From Arthrobacter sp. 18067 (GTDB lineage Bacteria; Actinomycetota; Actinomycetes; Actinomycetales; Micrococcaceae): DNA of 64,000 nt. Under the pieces are notes generated by a model. The model was not told the DNA's origin. It searched no databases and saw only the letters and a program-made list of their open reading frames with translations. Within the stretch, counting starts at the first letter, position 1. Every line of letters begins with the position of its first letter. The translations under genes and the position numbers were made by a program. Of this stretch, positions 7,760-16,324 are shown piece after piece. The stretch is taken from the NCBI RefSeq assembly GCF_902706295.1, contig NZ_CACSJJ010000024.1, forward strand, positions 1 to 64,000, in the 5' to 3' direction.

Positions 7760-9235
7760 TCAGTTGACGGGTTCGAGGGCGTCGCCTGCCCGGGGTGCGG
7801 CTGCGGGTGGTGCGGCTGCGGCCGGTGCGGCCATTTCCTTTGGCGGTGCAGCCTGGCGGATGAACAGGACGGCGATGGCGAAGAGCACGCAAAGGCCTGC
7901 GCAAATCCACCACACGGCGTGGAAGGACACCTCGGTTGCGGCGCGTGCTCCCGTGGCCGTGGGGGTCGTGAGGGCGGACATCAGCAGCGCGAACAGCGCT
8001 CCGGCAACGCCGCCGGCAGCGGTACGGGCGGTGTTATACAGGCCGGACGCGATGCCCACGGAATCCGCCGCCGCACGCTGGACCACCAAGGTGGGCAGGG
8101 TGCCACTGACCAGTCCCGTACCGAAGCCGGCAATCACCAGCCACGTGGAGAAGGTCACCAGCGTGCCCGGCGCCAGGATCATGAGGGCGTAGGCCACGGC
8201 GCCGAGTGCTCCACCGAGGGCAACGGTGCGGGTGCCGCCAAGGGCGCGGGAGACCCGGTCGCCGAGCGAAGCCCCGAGGAAGGCGGCCAAGGCCATAATG
8301 CTGAGCATGGTTCCGGCAGCAGAAGCTGCGGCACCGAAGCCAAAGCCCAACGTGGCGGGATCAGAGCGCAGATACACGGAGATGGGTGCCTGTGCTCCGA
8401 ACAGCTGGGCACCAAACAGGAACGCGACCACGATCGGCAGCCCAATTCCGCCGCGCAAGAGCATGGTGAGGTCCACCAGCGGGTGCTCGATCCGGCGGGC
8501 GGACACCACCCAGGCAGCCAGGAGCGCAACACCGGCCACCATCGCAAAGGCAGTCGTCGTTGGCGGCCAGGTCGCCAGGTTCGAGGCACCTCCAAGCAGG
8601 GCAACCAACCCGGCACCAAGAAGTGCTGCCCCCAGGTAGTCCACCCGCCCTTTGCTCCGCAGCGGGGTCTCCTTGACGAACATGGCGATGCCCGGGATGC
8701 ACAGGGCCATGAAGATTGCGGGCATGAGCAAGGTGATGGACAGGCTGCCCGTGGCGTCGAGGACGAGGCCTCCGAGGAATCCGCCGATCGTGGCGCCGAG
8801 GGTCAGCGCGGCGACCAGCCGGCCGATGCTCCGACCCGAGCGTTCTGAATCGCGCTGGTGGACGATGGCGAATTCCAGGGGGAGGAACACTGCCAGTGGT
8901 GCCTGGATGGCCCGGCCCAGCAGGAACAATTCGTAGTTGGGGGCAAACGCCACAAGCACTGAGGCCGCGGCGACAATTGCCGTGGAGATCATGAGGATTC
9001 GCTTGTGGCCGTGGATGTCGCCGAGCTTGGACAGCAGCGGGACTACCAAGACGGTAGCCAGCAAGTACGCGGCGCTGATCCAGTTCAGCGAGGCAGCCGA
9101 AACTCCATGGTGTTCACCGATGGACGAGAACAAAGGATTCAGCCAGCCCTGAAGAATGCCGCTGCCGAGCTCCATGACCACCAGGAAGCCGACGGCTCCT
9201 GCGGCCTTGGTGGAAGTCTGCGCAGTTGTACGCAT
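7760..9235 (-). CDS. MFS transporter (DHA2-like, 14 TM)
   Basis: A 491-residue major-facilitator protein with about 14 hydrophobic segments, in the size range of the DHA2 drug:H+ antiporter group. Loop 2-3 reads KLGDIHGHKRIL, the usual G-D-G-(K/R)R pattern, and an antiporter-like GxxxGPxxGG region corresponds to ALTLGATIGGFLGG. ATG at 9235 has GGAG six bases upstream; a start 33 bases earlier has no binding site. The C-terminus is an Ala/Pro-rich tail. It is first in an operon with the M20 amidohydrolase, and a divergent Lrp-type regulator lies 111 bases away. Whether it imports the amidohydrolase substrate or exports the product cannot be decided. Confidence 0.8.
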   Translation of the reverse strand: MRTTAQTSTKAAGAVGFLVVMELGSGILQGWLNPLFSSIGEHHGVSAASLNWISAAYLLATVLVVPLLSKLGDIHGHKRILMISTAIVAAASVLVAFAPNYELFLLGRAIQAPLAVFLPLEFAIVHQRDSERSGRSIGRLVAALTLGATIGGFLGGLVLDATGSLSITLLMPAIFMALCIPGIAMFVKETPLRSKGRVDYLGAALLGAGLVALLGGASNLATWPPTTTAFAMVAGVALLAAWVVSARRIEHPLVDLTMLLRGGIGLPIVVAFLFGAQLFGAQAPISVYLRSDPATLGFGFGAAASAAGTMLSIMALAAFLGASLGDRVSRALGGTRTVALGGALGAVAYALMILAPGTLVTFSTWLVIAGFGTGLVSGTLPTLVVQRAAADSVGIASGLYNTARTAAGGVAGALFALLMSALTTPTATGARAATEVSFHAVWWICAGLCVLFAIAVLFIRQAAPPKEMAAPAAAAPPAAAPRAGDALEPVN

Positions 9236-9312
9236 GTGCGCTCCGATGTGTGAAGTGAACGGGATCACAACATCATGAAAGTGCCGTGTTTCCGTTGGAT
9301 GAAATCGCAGCT

Positions 9313-9322
9313 ATTCATGAAT
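9313..9322. promoter_or_regulatory. ATTCATGAAT palindrome, candidate Lrp operator
   Basis: A perfect 10-bp palindrome in the 111-bp region between the divergent MFS and Lrp-type genes, with a partial copy (ATCATGAAAG) at 9271-9280. AT-rich dyads of this kind are typical of Lrp/AsnC sites, so the adjacent regulator probably controls both directions. Confidence 0.4.
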
Positions 9323-9346
9323 ATCCTTATCCCTATGCAGGAATAC

Positions 9347-10381
9347 ATGCTCGATCCCCTTGAGGAACGCATCATCCATGCTCTTCAGATTGAAGGCCGC
9401 GCCCCGTGGAGCGAGCTGGCCCCGGTGATCGGCGTGGACCCAGTAACGCTGGCAAGGCGATGGGACTCGCTGCGGGAACGTGGACTCGCCTGGGTCACCG
9501 GCATCTTCCCCAGTGGGGCCTCGGCGCTCATCGACATCACCTGCGTCCCGCAACAAATCGGTGACGTAGCCAGGCAAATTACGCAGATTCCCTCCGTGCT
9601 GACCCTCGACCACACCTCCGGCGGGCGGGACCTTCTGGCGACCATGCTCGCGGACAACCCTTTGGCCATCTGGGATGCGGTCACACATCAGATCGGTGCG
9701 CTCGAGGGCGTCCGGAACACCCAGACGCATCTGGTCACGGAAATGGTGATGGAGGCGTCCGACTGGCGATTGCGCGCGCTGACTCCACCCGAAGTGGCCA
9801 AAGTACCCAAACCGCGCCCGCCCCGGACAAGGGCCCCGCGGACGGTGCACCCCGACGTCGAAGCGGCCCTACGGCACTGCCTCACCGAGGACGGAAGGCG
9901 GCCCGTCAGCCACATCGCCGCAGAACACGGCCTCAGCGAGCAGCGGGTCGCAGATGGGCTGGCCCGCTTGCGGGCCGACGGGCTGCTCCGCATTCGTACC
10001 GATGTTGCCCGGAGCGTCACAGGCTGGCCCGTCTATGCCTGGTACTTCATGCGCACAGCCGCCAAGCACATCCAGCAGATACGCGGGCTGATGGCCCAGA
10101 TCCCGGAAGCCCGCACTGCGCTCGCAGTGGCCAGCCAGTACAACCTGGTGGTCGCCGTATGGCTGAGGGAGCTGACCGATGTGATGCGCTTCGAGGCAGC
10201 TCTGGAAGCGGCCGTTCCCAGCGCGAGGATTGTGGATCGCAGCGTGGTGTTCAGGATGAGCAAGCACCTGGGACGTTTGATTGATGACGACGGAGCGGCG
10301 ACTCTCGGTTTCATTCACCCCTGGACGACGCCGGATGGGTCACCCGAACGTGGCTCGCGGCCTGCTTCTGGGGTTAAGTAG
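9347..10381 (+). CDS. Double-length Lrp/AsnC-family transcriptional regulator
   Basis: A 344-residue protein made of two Lrp/AsnC units in tandem; ordinary members are about 150 residues. The first helix-turn-helix starts at the N-terminus (LDPLEERIIHALQIEGRAPW...LAPVIGVDPVTLARRWDSL), and a second lies at about residues 170-218 (VEAALRHCLTEDGRR...AAEHGLSEQRVADGLARL). Each is followed by a RAM-like ligand domain. ATG at 9347 is chosen because AGGA lies four bases upstream and the first helix starts at once; upstream in-frame ATGs at 9335, 9317 and 9275 lack binding sites. It is divergent from the MFS-M20 operon, which it very likely regulates in response to an amino-acid-like ligand. Confidence 0.8.
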   Translation: MLDPLEERIIHALQIEGRAPWSELAPVIGVDPVTLARRWDSLRERGLAWVTGIFPSGASALIDITCVPQQIGDVARQITQIPSVLTLDHTSGGRDLLATMLADNPLAIWDAVTHQIGALEGVRNTQTHLVTEMVMEASDWRLRALTPPEVAKVPKPRPPRTRAPRTVHPDVEAALRHCLTEDGRRPVSHIAAEHGLSEQRVADGLARLRADGLLRIRTDVARSVTGWPVYAWYFMRTAAKHIQQIRGLMAQIPEARTALAVASQYNLVVAVWLRELTDVMRFEAALEAAVPSARIVDRSVVFRMSKHLGRLIDDDGAATLGFIHPWTTPDGSPERGSRPASGVK

Positions 10382-10403
10382 AGCTAAACCGTAGGAGGTT
10401 CCT

Positions 10404-11297
10404 GTGCTTGATATCCGTCGGCTGCACATCCTCAAGACCCTTGAGCTTGAAGGCACCATGACAGCGGCCGCTGCCAAGCTGCACATGACTACCTCGGCCG
10501 TGAGCCAGCAGCTGGCGGTGCTTGAACGGGAAGCCGGGCTGCCGCTCCTTGTCCGCGCCGGGCGGAAGGTCCGGCTCACCGAAGCCGGCATCATGCTGGT
10601 TGGACACTACGGCCGCATCGCGTCCGAGGTGGAATCCGCCGAAGCCAACCTGAAGAAGTTCCACACTGATGTCCGCGGCCGGCTGGCCATCAGCGCCTTC
10701 CCCAGCTTCTGCAGCACGGTGCTGCCCGCTGCCGTGATGTCCTTGCAGGCGAACTATCCGCGGCTGGAACTGACCGTCTCCGACCTTGAGCCGTTCGAAA
10801 GTGTGGCCCAATTGCGCGCCGGGCATATTGATGTCGCAGTAGTGGACGACCTGCACGAAATACAGGACGAAGGGCTCGTGAAGACCGTTCTGGCACGTGA
10901 CGAAATCATCCTCTGTCTTCCCGGGGGCCGGCTGGCGGCCGAGGCGGTGACCCTGTCCGACTTCGCGGCTGATCGCTGGATCCTTGACCAGGAGGGCAGC
11001 GTCTTCGAGCAGTTCGTGCGCCAAACGTGCCGCGAGTCGGGGTTCGAGCCGAAGGTTGTTGCGAACTGCCGGAACCTCATGGCCACACTGGGGTTGGTCC
11101 GTGGCGGTCTCGGTGTCGCTCTGATGAGTGAGTTGAACCTCGGGCGGGAAACAGAGGATTTGGTGGTCCGCCGGGTGGAGCCCAGTTGTGGCCGCAACAT
11201 CATCGTCCTGAACCGGACCGCCAGCAAGGAATCACCAGCCGTTGCTGCCGCTCTTGAAGAACTCAGGATCGCCGTGGAAGCACGCCCCACTGCCTGA
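10404..11297 (+). CDS. LysR-family transcriptional regulator
   Basis: A 297-residue LysR-type regulator. The N-terminal winged helix-turn-helix is clear (RRLHILKTLELEGTMTAAAA and TTSAVSQQLAVLEREAG), followed by a periplasmic-binding-like effector domain from about residue 90 (GRLAISAFPSF). GTG at 10404 is preceded by AGGAGG at ideal spacing. It lies 22 bases after the Lrp gene and 131 bases before the serine ammonia-lyase gene on the same strand. LysR regulators usually control a neighbouring gene, and serine ammonia-lyase is the most likely target, but this is inferred from position only. Confidence 0.85.
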   Translation: MLDIRRLHILKTLELEGTMTAAAAKLHMTTSAVSQQLAVLEREAGLPLLVRAGRKVRLTEAGIMLVGHYGRIASEVESAEANLKKFHTDVRGRLAISAFPSFCSTVLPAAVMSLQANYPRLELTVSDLEPFESVAQLRAGHIDVAVVDDLHEIQDEGLVKTVLARDEIILCLPGGRLAAEAVTLSDFAADRWILDQEGSVFEQFVRQTCRESGFEPKVVANCRNLMATLGLVRGGLGVALMSELNLGRETEDLVVRRVEPSCGRNIIVLNRTASKESPAVAAALEELRIAVEARPTA

Positions 11298-11428
11298 TTC
11301 AGCGCTTTGTGGTTCAGGATTGTTAAGCCCTGCTTCACATCGAGTTCAAAAGTTCCCGATAGACGCTGACCCGTTCCGCCCTCAGGCTGGGAAGAGACCC
11401 CCAACCCCTTACCCCGCGGAGGAACGCC

Positions 11429-12799
11429 ATGGCCTTGAGCGCCCTTGATCTGTTTTCGATTGGAATCGGCCCGTCGTCGTCCCACACGGTCGGTCCGATG
11501 CGGGCGGCCCGCACCTTCGTTGAAACCCTTGCCGGTGAAGGCAAGCTCGACGCCGTTGATCGCCTTCACGCCGGACTTTTCGGTTCGCTGGGGGCTACTG
11601 GAAGAGGCCATGGCTCGGGCAAAGCGGTCATCCTGGGGTTCATGGGAGAGTCGCCTGAAACGGTGGAAACGTTGACAGCGGACCAGAGGGTCGAGGAGGC
11701 TACCGAAGCCAGGAAACTCCTCGTTGGACGCCGCCGGATGATCTCCTTCAACCGGGGTCAGGACGTCACGCTCCACCTGCGCCAATCCCTGCCGGCGCAT
11801 CCCAACGGCATGAGGTTCCAAGCCTACGACCAGGACGGAAACGTGCTCGCCGAGCAGGTCTGCTATTCGGTGGGCGGCGGTTTCGTGGTGGATGCGGGCT
11901 CGGTTGGTGCCAAACTGCAGGACGATGTCCAGCTCCGGTTCCCGTTCACCAGCGCCGAGGAGTTGTTGTCCCATTGCGACCGCGAGGGACTGTCCATCAG
12001 TGACATTATGCTGGCCAACGAGCGTGCCTGGCGCAGCGATGAGGAAACCCGCGCGGAGTTGCTCCACATCTGGGAGACCATGAAGGAATGCGTGGAACGC
12101 GGCTGTCGCCGCACGGAAGAGCACCTGCCCGGCAGCCTCAAGGTCCGCCGTCGTGCGCCCCGCTTGTTAGCGGACCTGCAGGCGAAAGACGACACCAGCG
12201 ATCCCCTACGCGCTGTGGACTGGGTCAACCTGTTCGCGTTGGCGGTCAATGAAGAAAACGCAACGGGCGGAAGAGTGGTCACGGCGCCCACCAACGGAGC
12301 CGCGGGCATCATCCCAGCCGTCCTGCACTACTACATGATGTTCACTCCCGGGGCGACGGAGGATTCGGTGGTGCGCTTCCTTTTGACGGCGGCCGCCATC
12401 GGAGTGCTGTTCAAAACGAATGCGTCAATTTCGGGTGCGGAAGTGGGCTGCCAGGGAGAGGTGGGATCGGCGTGCTCCATGGCAGCTGGCGCGTTGTGCG
12501 AGATCCTTGGCGGCACGCCCCAGCAGGTAGAGAATGCTGCGGAAATCGGCATCGAACACAACCTCGGGCTGACGTGCGACCCCGTGGGCGGCCTGGTTCA
12601 GATCCCGTGCATAGAGCGCAACGCCATGGCCAGCAACAAAGCCATCAACGCGGCCCGGATCAGCCTTCGTGGCGACGGTATCCATCACGTCTCGCTGGAT
12701 GCCGCCATCAAAACCATGCGCGAGACCGGCGCGGACATGAAGAGCAAGTACAAGGAGACCTCGCGGGGAGGCCTGGCCGTCAACGTCATAGAGTGCTGA
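11429..12799 (+). CDS. sdaA: L-serine ammonia-lyase, iron-sulfur type
   Basis: A 456-residue single-chain L-serine dehydratase converting L-serine to pyruvate and ammonia with a [4Fe-4S] cluster. The N-terminal beta domain begins SALDLFSIGIGPSSSHTVGP, the family signature. The catalytic alpha domain contains NGAAGIIPAVLHYY and the cluster cysteines in GCQGEVGSACSMAAG and GLTCDPVGGLVQIPC. Length matches single-polypeptide bacterial enzymes. GGAGG precedes the ATG. The regulator upstream is LysR-type and an AEC carrier follows 104 bases downstream, so uptake or efflux of a related small acid is possible. Confidence 0.95.
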   Translation: MALSALDLFSIGIGPSSSHTVGPMRAARTFVETLAGEGKLDAVDRLHAGLFGSLGATGRGHGSGKAVILGFMGESPETVETLTADQRVEEATEARKLLVGRRRMISFNRGQDVTLHLRQSLPAHPNGMRFQAYDQDGNVLAEQVCYSVGGGFVVDAGSVGAKLQDDVQLRFPFTSAEELLSHCDREGLSISDIMLANERAWRSDEETRAELLHIWETMKECVERGCRRTEEHLPGSLKVRRRAPRLLADLQAKDDTSDPLRAVDWVNLFALAVNEENATGGRVVTAPTNGAAGIIPAVLHYYMMFTPGATEDSVVRFLLTAAAIGVLFKTNASISGAEVGCQGEVGSACSMAAGALCEILGGTPQQVENAAEIGIEHNLGLTCDPVGGLVQIPCIERNAMASNKAINAARISLRGDGIHHVSLDAAIKTMRETGADMKSKYKETSRGGLAVNVIEC

Positions 12800-12903
12800 C
12801 GTAACCTGGCCGGGCGGTCGGTGCCTGCCAGATAGGGTTAATCCGATCCCAGTCAGCCTGCGTCACCAGCCGGCATTCCAGAGTTACGGATTGAGGAAAC
12901 GGT

Positions 12904-13827
12904 GTGGACGGAGTCCTTCAGGGTTTCTTTGTGGTCGGTGTTGTGCTGCTCATTGGCTACATCCTTGGCAGAACCAAGACGTTGGGTCCCGAGGGCAGCA
13001 AAGTTCTCTCCACGCTGACTTTCATGGTGGGGCTGCCCTGCCTGATGTTTTCGGCGATTGCCTCGCGCCACATTTCGGATGTCCTCAGCGCCACCGGCCT
13101 GATTTCCGTAGTCACGGCGGTGGCGGTCATGGTCGTCTTTACGGTGGCCGGGTTGATCGGCCGCTGGGGTGTCCGGCGGACCACCATTGGCGCGCTGTCC
13201 GTGGGAATCGTGAACTCCACCAATCTGGGCGTTCCTCTGTCCCTTTACATCCTCGGCAGCGCCACCTACGTCACGCCCATCATGCTGTTCCAATTGGCAA
13301 TCGTCACGCCCATTGCCCTGACCATCCTGGACCTCACGGACCCGGCGGGCAAGCAGGTCTCCATCTGGCGGGTGCTGTCCATCCCCTTCCGCAACCCGGT
13401 CACCGTTGCGGCCATTCTTGGGATCGTGGTGAGTGCCTTGGGGATTGAACTGCCCCGCCTGGTTCTGGATCCCTTGGCGCTGGTTGCCCAGTTGGCTGTC
13501 CCCCTGATGCTGATCATCTTCGGCATGTCCCTTCACGGATTGTCAGTGCGCCCCGGCATCGAAGACCGCGTCCCCACCACCATTGCCGTCATTCTTAAGT
13601 CGGCAGTCCAGCCCGTGCTCGCATGGATCCTGGCCGCCTTCGTCTTCCACCTGGACCCCTTCAGCACATTCGTGGTCACGGCGTGTGCCATCCTTCCAAC
13701 CGGCCAGAACGTGGTCCTCTATGCCGTCCGCTACGGCGTGGGCCAAGGGATTGCCCAGTCAACGGCGGTGTTCACCAGTATCTTGGCTGTCCCACTGCTG
13801 CTGGGGGCGGCCTGGCTGTTCGGCTAA
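12904..13827 (+). CDS. AEC-family (auxin efflux carrier-like) transporter
   Basis: A 307-residue integral membrane protein with about ten hydrophobic segments in two halves of five, the architecture of AEC permeases. GGxVNSTNLGVPLS-type residues appear in IVNSTNLGVPLSLYI, and a matching polar break in the second half is ILPTGQNVVLYAVRYG. Bacterial members carry mono- or dicarboxylates and amino-acid-derived anions. GTG at 12904 follows GAGG; a GTG two bases earlier is out of frame. Substrate unknown. The nearest enzyme is L-serine ammonia-lyase upstream. Confidence 0.8.
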   Translation: MDGVLQGFFVVGVVLLIGYILGRTKTLGPEGSKVLSTLTFMVGLPCLMFSAIASRHISDVLSATGLISVVTAVAVMVVFTVAGLIGRWGVRRTTIGALSVGIVNSTNLGVPLSLYILGSATYVTPIMLFQLAIVTPIALTILDLTDPAGKQVSIWRVLSIPFRNPVTVAAILGIVVSALGIELPRLVLDPLALVAQLAVPLMLIIFGMSLHGLSVRPGIEDRVPTTIAVILKSAVQPVLAWILAAFVFHLDPFSTFVVTACAILPTGQNVVLYAVRYGVGQGIAQSTAVFTSILAVPLLLGAAWLFG

Positions 13828-13856
13828 GGCCAACGGCTGTCCATCTGGCTGGGCCT

Positions 13857-13943
13857 CCACCACCAACTTTGAAACCCGACGGAGCCCGAGATACCGTCTG
13901 TCGCGGCGTTTCGGGGTGGTTTCAGACCCAAAGTGGGTGGTGG
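13857..13943. repeat. Large imperfect inverted repeat downstream of the AEC gene
   Basis: The segment starting CCACCACCAACTTTG at 13857 pairs with its near-complement ending at 13943 over 15 bp with one mismatch, followed by a paired AAACC/GGTTT. The loop is about 40 bases. It begins 29 bases after the AEC stop and may be part of its terminator. Its function is not otherwise visible. Confidence 0.4.
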
Positions 13944-13968
13944 CGGCACACGGTGGGAAGCCGGCCAC

Positions 13969-14022
13969 CGCTTAAGGCTCGACGGCGGCACTCGGGTGAG
14001 TGCCGCCGTCGAGCCTTAAGCG
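13969..14022. terminator. Perfect 25-bp hairpin (palindrome family 2)
   Basis: Arms 13969-13993 and 13998-14022 are perfectly complementary over 25 bp with a 4-base loop GGGT. It lies in the 307-base gene-free stretch between the convergent AEC and RidA genes, so it would act as a bidirectional terminator. It shares GAGTGCCGCCGTCGA with the hairpin at 6452. Confidence 0.65.
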
Positions 14023-14026
14023 CGGA

Positions 14027-14133
14027 TGTGAGAGAGCGTTCCCCGAAACCGTGCGTGAGGTGAGAGAGCGTCCGGTGGAAGCTGTCGTTAGGTGAGAGAG
14101 CGTCCGGTGGAAGCTGTCGTTAGGTGAGAGAGG
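14027..14133. repeat. Tandem 32-bp repeat, about 3.3 units
   Basis: Two identical 32-bp units (14059-14090, 14091-14122) beginning GGTGAGAGAGCGTCCGG are flanked by a diverged unit (14027-14058, sharing GTGAGAGAGCGT and its GTG..G.A end) and a final partial unit (14123-14132). They run right up to the 3' end of the RidA gene. There is no spacer between units, so this is not a CRISPR array. Confidence 0.8.
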
Positions 14134-14134
14134 G

Positions 14135-14539
14135 TTACGCGGTAACCGCCAGGGCGTCGATCTCCACCAGCATGACCTCGTGGGGGAGATCAACAAAAAC
14201 GGTGGTGCGGCTCGGCAGCAGACCGCTGGGTACGTTCTCGCGGATGAACTCGCCGTAGACCTCGTTCATGGCCGCGAAGTCGTCGCGGGTGGTGAGGTAG
14301 ACGCGGAACATGAGGACGTCTTCAACGGAGGATCCGCCGGCCTCGAGGATGGCCTTCACGTTCTCCAGCGTGCGACGGGTCTGGACACGGACGTCGCCGT
14401 CGCCGATGTACTGGTTGGTGGCGGGGTCCATGGGTCCCTGGCCGGAAACCTGGAACATGCCGCCCTTCTTGATGCCCTGGGAGAATACGTGCGCCGGGGC
14501 GGGGGCGTTTTCGGTCAGTACTACGGTCTTTTCACTCAT
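14135..14539 (-). CDS. RidA-family reactive intermediate deaminase
   Basis: A 134-residue YjgF/RidA protein. Visible family features are SQGIKKGGMFQVSGQGPMDP near the start and the conserved Arg of MFRVYLTTRDDF, where RidA proteins bind the carboxylate of enamine or imine substrates. RidA hydrolyses 2-aminoacrylate-type intermediates released by PLP dehydratases. That fits this cluster, which contains a PLP-dependent deaminase on the other side of the divergent promoter. Its ATG overlaps the stop of the IclR gene by four bases, so the kinase-IclR-RidA genes form one translationally coupled operon. Confidence is lower for the exact substrate. Confidence 0.85.
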   Translation of the reverse strand: MSEKTVVLTENAPAPAHVFSQGIKKGGMFQVSGQGPMDPATNQYIGDGDVRVQTRRTLENVKAILEAGGSSVEDVLMFRVYLTTRDDFAAMNEVYGEFIRENVPSGLLPSRTTVFVDLPHEVMLVEIDALAVTA

Positions 14540-15342
14540 GCTGAGTTCCTTTCGTGGCTGATCCAGCCGAGGTCGTTGGAGATGGACTCGGTGCTGGCTT
14601 TGAGGTCGGGCAGCAGCTCAAGCAAGCCTTCATAGCTGAGCATCACTACCGGTACCGAACAAGAGGCTGCGGCTACAACGGCGCCGCTGGCGTCGCGGAT
14701 GGGGGCCGCGATGCAGTGCACGAATGCTTCGTGCTCGGCGTTGTCGTGGGCCCAGCCCTGGATCCTGACCTGCTCCAGTTCGGCCAGGAGGGCCTCCGGC
14801 GAGGTCAGGGTGTTCTCGGTAACTTTGATGTAGTCCAACCCCGCGGCGATCTTTTCCTGCCGGCTGCGCGGCATGTCGGCGAGGAGGACTTTGGACACGG
14901 CGGCCGAGTGCAGCGATGCAGTCAGGCCGATGCGCGAGTACATGCGGACGGGGTGGTGCGACTCGAACTTGTCGATGTACACCACTTCGCTTCCTTCGAA
15001 GGCGGCGAGGTGCACAGTGTGCCCGGTGCGGCCGTTCAAGTCGGCCAAGTGCGGGTGGGCCACCTTGCGGATGTCGCGTTGTTCCAGTGCCAGCGAGGAC
15101 AGCTCGAACAACTTTGAGCCGAGCATGAACCGCTGGTCCTCGTCGCGCACCACAAAGCGCTTCTCCTCCATGGCGTGGAGCAGGCGCATCACGGTGGTCT
15201 TGTGCACGGCGGCCTTGGACGCGAGCTCGTCCAGTGTTGCGGGTTTGGCGGCGAGTTCGCCGAGCAGGTCGATGGCCCGCATGAGGCTCTGGCTCACAGT
15301 GTCACGCTCCGGTTCTGGTGTTGAATTGTCCGTCTTCAACAT
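14536..15342 (-). CDS. IclR-family regulator of the keto-deoxy-sugar/D-amino-acid cluster
   Basis: A 268-residue IclR-type regulator. The N-terminal helix-turn-helix reads SLMRAIDLLGELAAKPATLDE... AVHKTTVMRLLHAM. The effector domain follows, with GLTASLHSAAVSKVLLADMP and AAPIRDASGAVVAAAS as family landmarks. ATG at 15342 lies inside the 3' end of the kinase gene (41-base overlap), indicating coupled translation. Upstream in-frame codons would extend further into the kinase. The likely operator is the TTGCAAC inverted repeat at 16470-16500 in the divergent promoter. The inducer is probably an early pathway intermediate such as 2-keto-3-deoxygluconate, as for other IclR regulators of KDG pathways; that is inference. 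Confidence 0.85.
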   Translation of the reverse strand: MLKTDNSTPEPERDTVSQSLMRAIDLLGELAAKPATLDELASKAAVHKTTVMRLLHAMEEKRFVVRDEDQRFMLGSKLFELSSLALEQRDIRKVAHPHLADLNGRTGHTVHLAAFEGSEVVYIDKFESHHPVRMYSRIGLTASLHSAAVSKVLLADMPRSRQEKIAAGLDYIKVTENTLTSPEALLAELEQVRIQGWAHDNAEHEAFVHCIAAPIRDASGAVVAAASCSVPVVMLSYEGLLELLPDLKASTESISNDLGWISHERNSA

Positions 15343-16324
15343 GGATAGCAGCCCAGGCGTCATCCGAGGAATCCAGGATGGCTGCGAGCTCGGCGGCATC
15401 GGGCAGCGGGCCGCGGTCGCCGTGAACGGTCAGGGTGCACGCTGCTGCCACATGTCCGCGGCGGAGGCTTTCCTTTTGACCCAACCCGAACAGCATGCCG
15501 CTGAGGTAGCCGGCGGCGAACGAGTCTCCTGCGCCAACAGGCTCGACGACGGCGACGGACAGTGCGGACACCTCTTCCCGGGTGCCGCTTGAGTCAGCCG
15601 TGCCGCGCGTCAGCGCAATGGCGCTGATGGCCTCGTTCTTGATGACCAGGACCTCGGGATCCGGCATCATCCGGCGGAGTTCGGCTTCGTCGGTGGTGCC
15701 GAAGGCGTGTTCGGCTTCGTCTTTGCCAACAAGTACGACGTCGGCCAGGTTCGCCAGGCGCTGCAGGACGGAACGGTCCTGGCCTGCCCAGAGGGCTTCG
15801 CGCCAGTTAACGTCAAAGCTGATGGTCCGGCCGTTCCGGGGTTCGGTCAGGATGGCTTCCAGCAATGACAGGCATTCGGGGGAGAGGGCTGCGGTGATCC
15901 CGCTCAGATGAATCAGCGCAGCGTTTTCCAGCAGGGAGGAAACGTCCGGATTGGAGAGCGTGGCACGTCCCATGGCCGACGCCGCTGAGCCTTGCCGGTA
16001 GTACAACACGGAGCTGCCGCCGTCGGGGTCCGATTCCTGGGCGGGGACCTTCACGTAAAGGCCGGTGGGCAGGGAGTCGTCAACCTCGACGCCGGACACG
16101 CCCACGCCGTGGTCCCGGAGGTCGTGGAGGATGCGGGTGCCGAAGCCGTCGCGACCCACGCGGCTGACCCAATGCGTGTCCAGGCCCATGGCGGCCAAGC
16201 CCATGGCGACGTTCGATTCTGCGCCGCCGATTCCGAAGTGGAGCTCGGTGGCAAGGTGCAGGGGAACGGCGTGGACAGGGGTAAGCATGGCCATGGTTTC
16301 GCCAACGCATACAGCTGAAAGCAT
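15302..16324 (-). CDS. 2-keto-3-deoxygluconate kinase-like PfkB sugar kinase
   Basis: A 340-residue ribokinase/PfkB-family kinase. The sugar-binding GGAESNVAMGLAAMG lies near residues 33-47, and the C-terminal signature VGAGDSFAAGYLSG carries the catalytic Asp (near 274). The KDG-kinase-type N-terminus (VCVGETMAMLTP) and the adjacent KDPG aldolase make phosphorylation of 2-keto-3-deoxygluconate to KDPG the best prediction. ATG at 16324 has GGGAG upstream; the open frame above it is non-coding promoter DNA. First gene of the minus-strand operon, divergent from the deaminase gene. Confidence 0.8.
   Translation of the reverse strand: MLSAVCVGETMAMLTPVHAVPLHLATELHFGIGGAESNVAMGLAAMGLDTHWVSRVGRDGFGTRILHDLRDHGVGVSGVEVDDSLPTGLYVKVPAQESDPDGGSSVLYYRQGSAASAMGRATLSNPDVSSLLENAALIHLSGITAALSPECLSLLEAILTEPRNGRTISFDVNWREALWAGQDRSVLQRLANLADVVLVGKDEAEHAFGTTDEAELRRMMPDPEVLVIKNEAISAIALTRGTADSSGTREEVSALSVAVVEPVGAGDSFAAGYLSGMLFGLGQKESLRRGHVAAACTLTVHGDRGPLPDAAELAAILDSSDDAWAAIHVEDGQFNTRTGA

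Noticed and set aside
7697..8848. Plus-strand open frame of 383 codons opposite the MFS gene
   Set aside because: Its translation is Gly/Arg/His/Gln-rich with no hydrophobic core, while the minus strand encodes a clear 14-segment transporter.
14027..14133. Possible CRISPR array
   Set aside because: The 32-bp units are directly joined with no unique spacers, and there are no cas genes.
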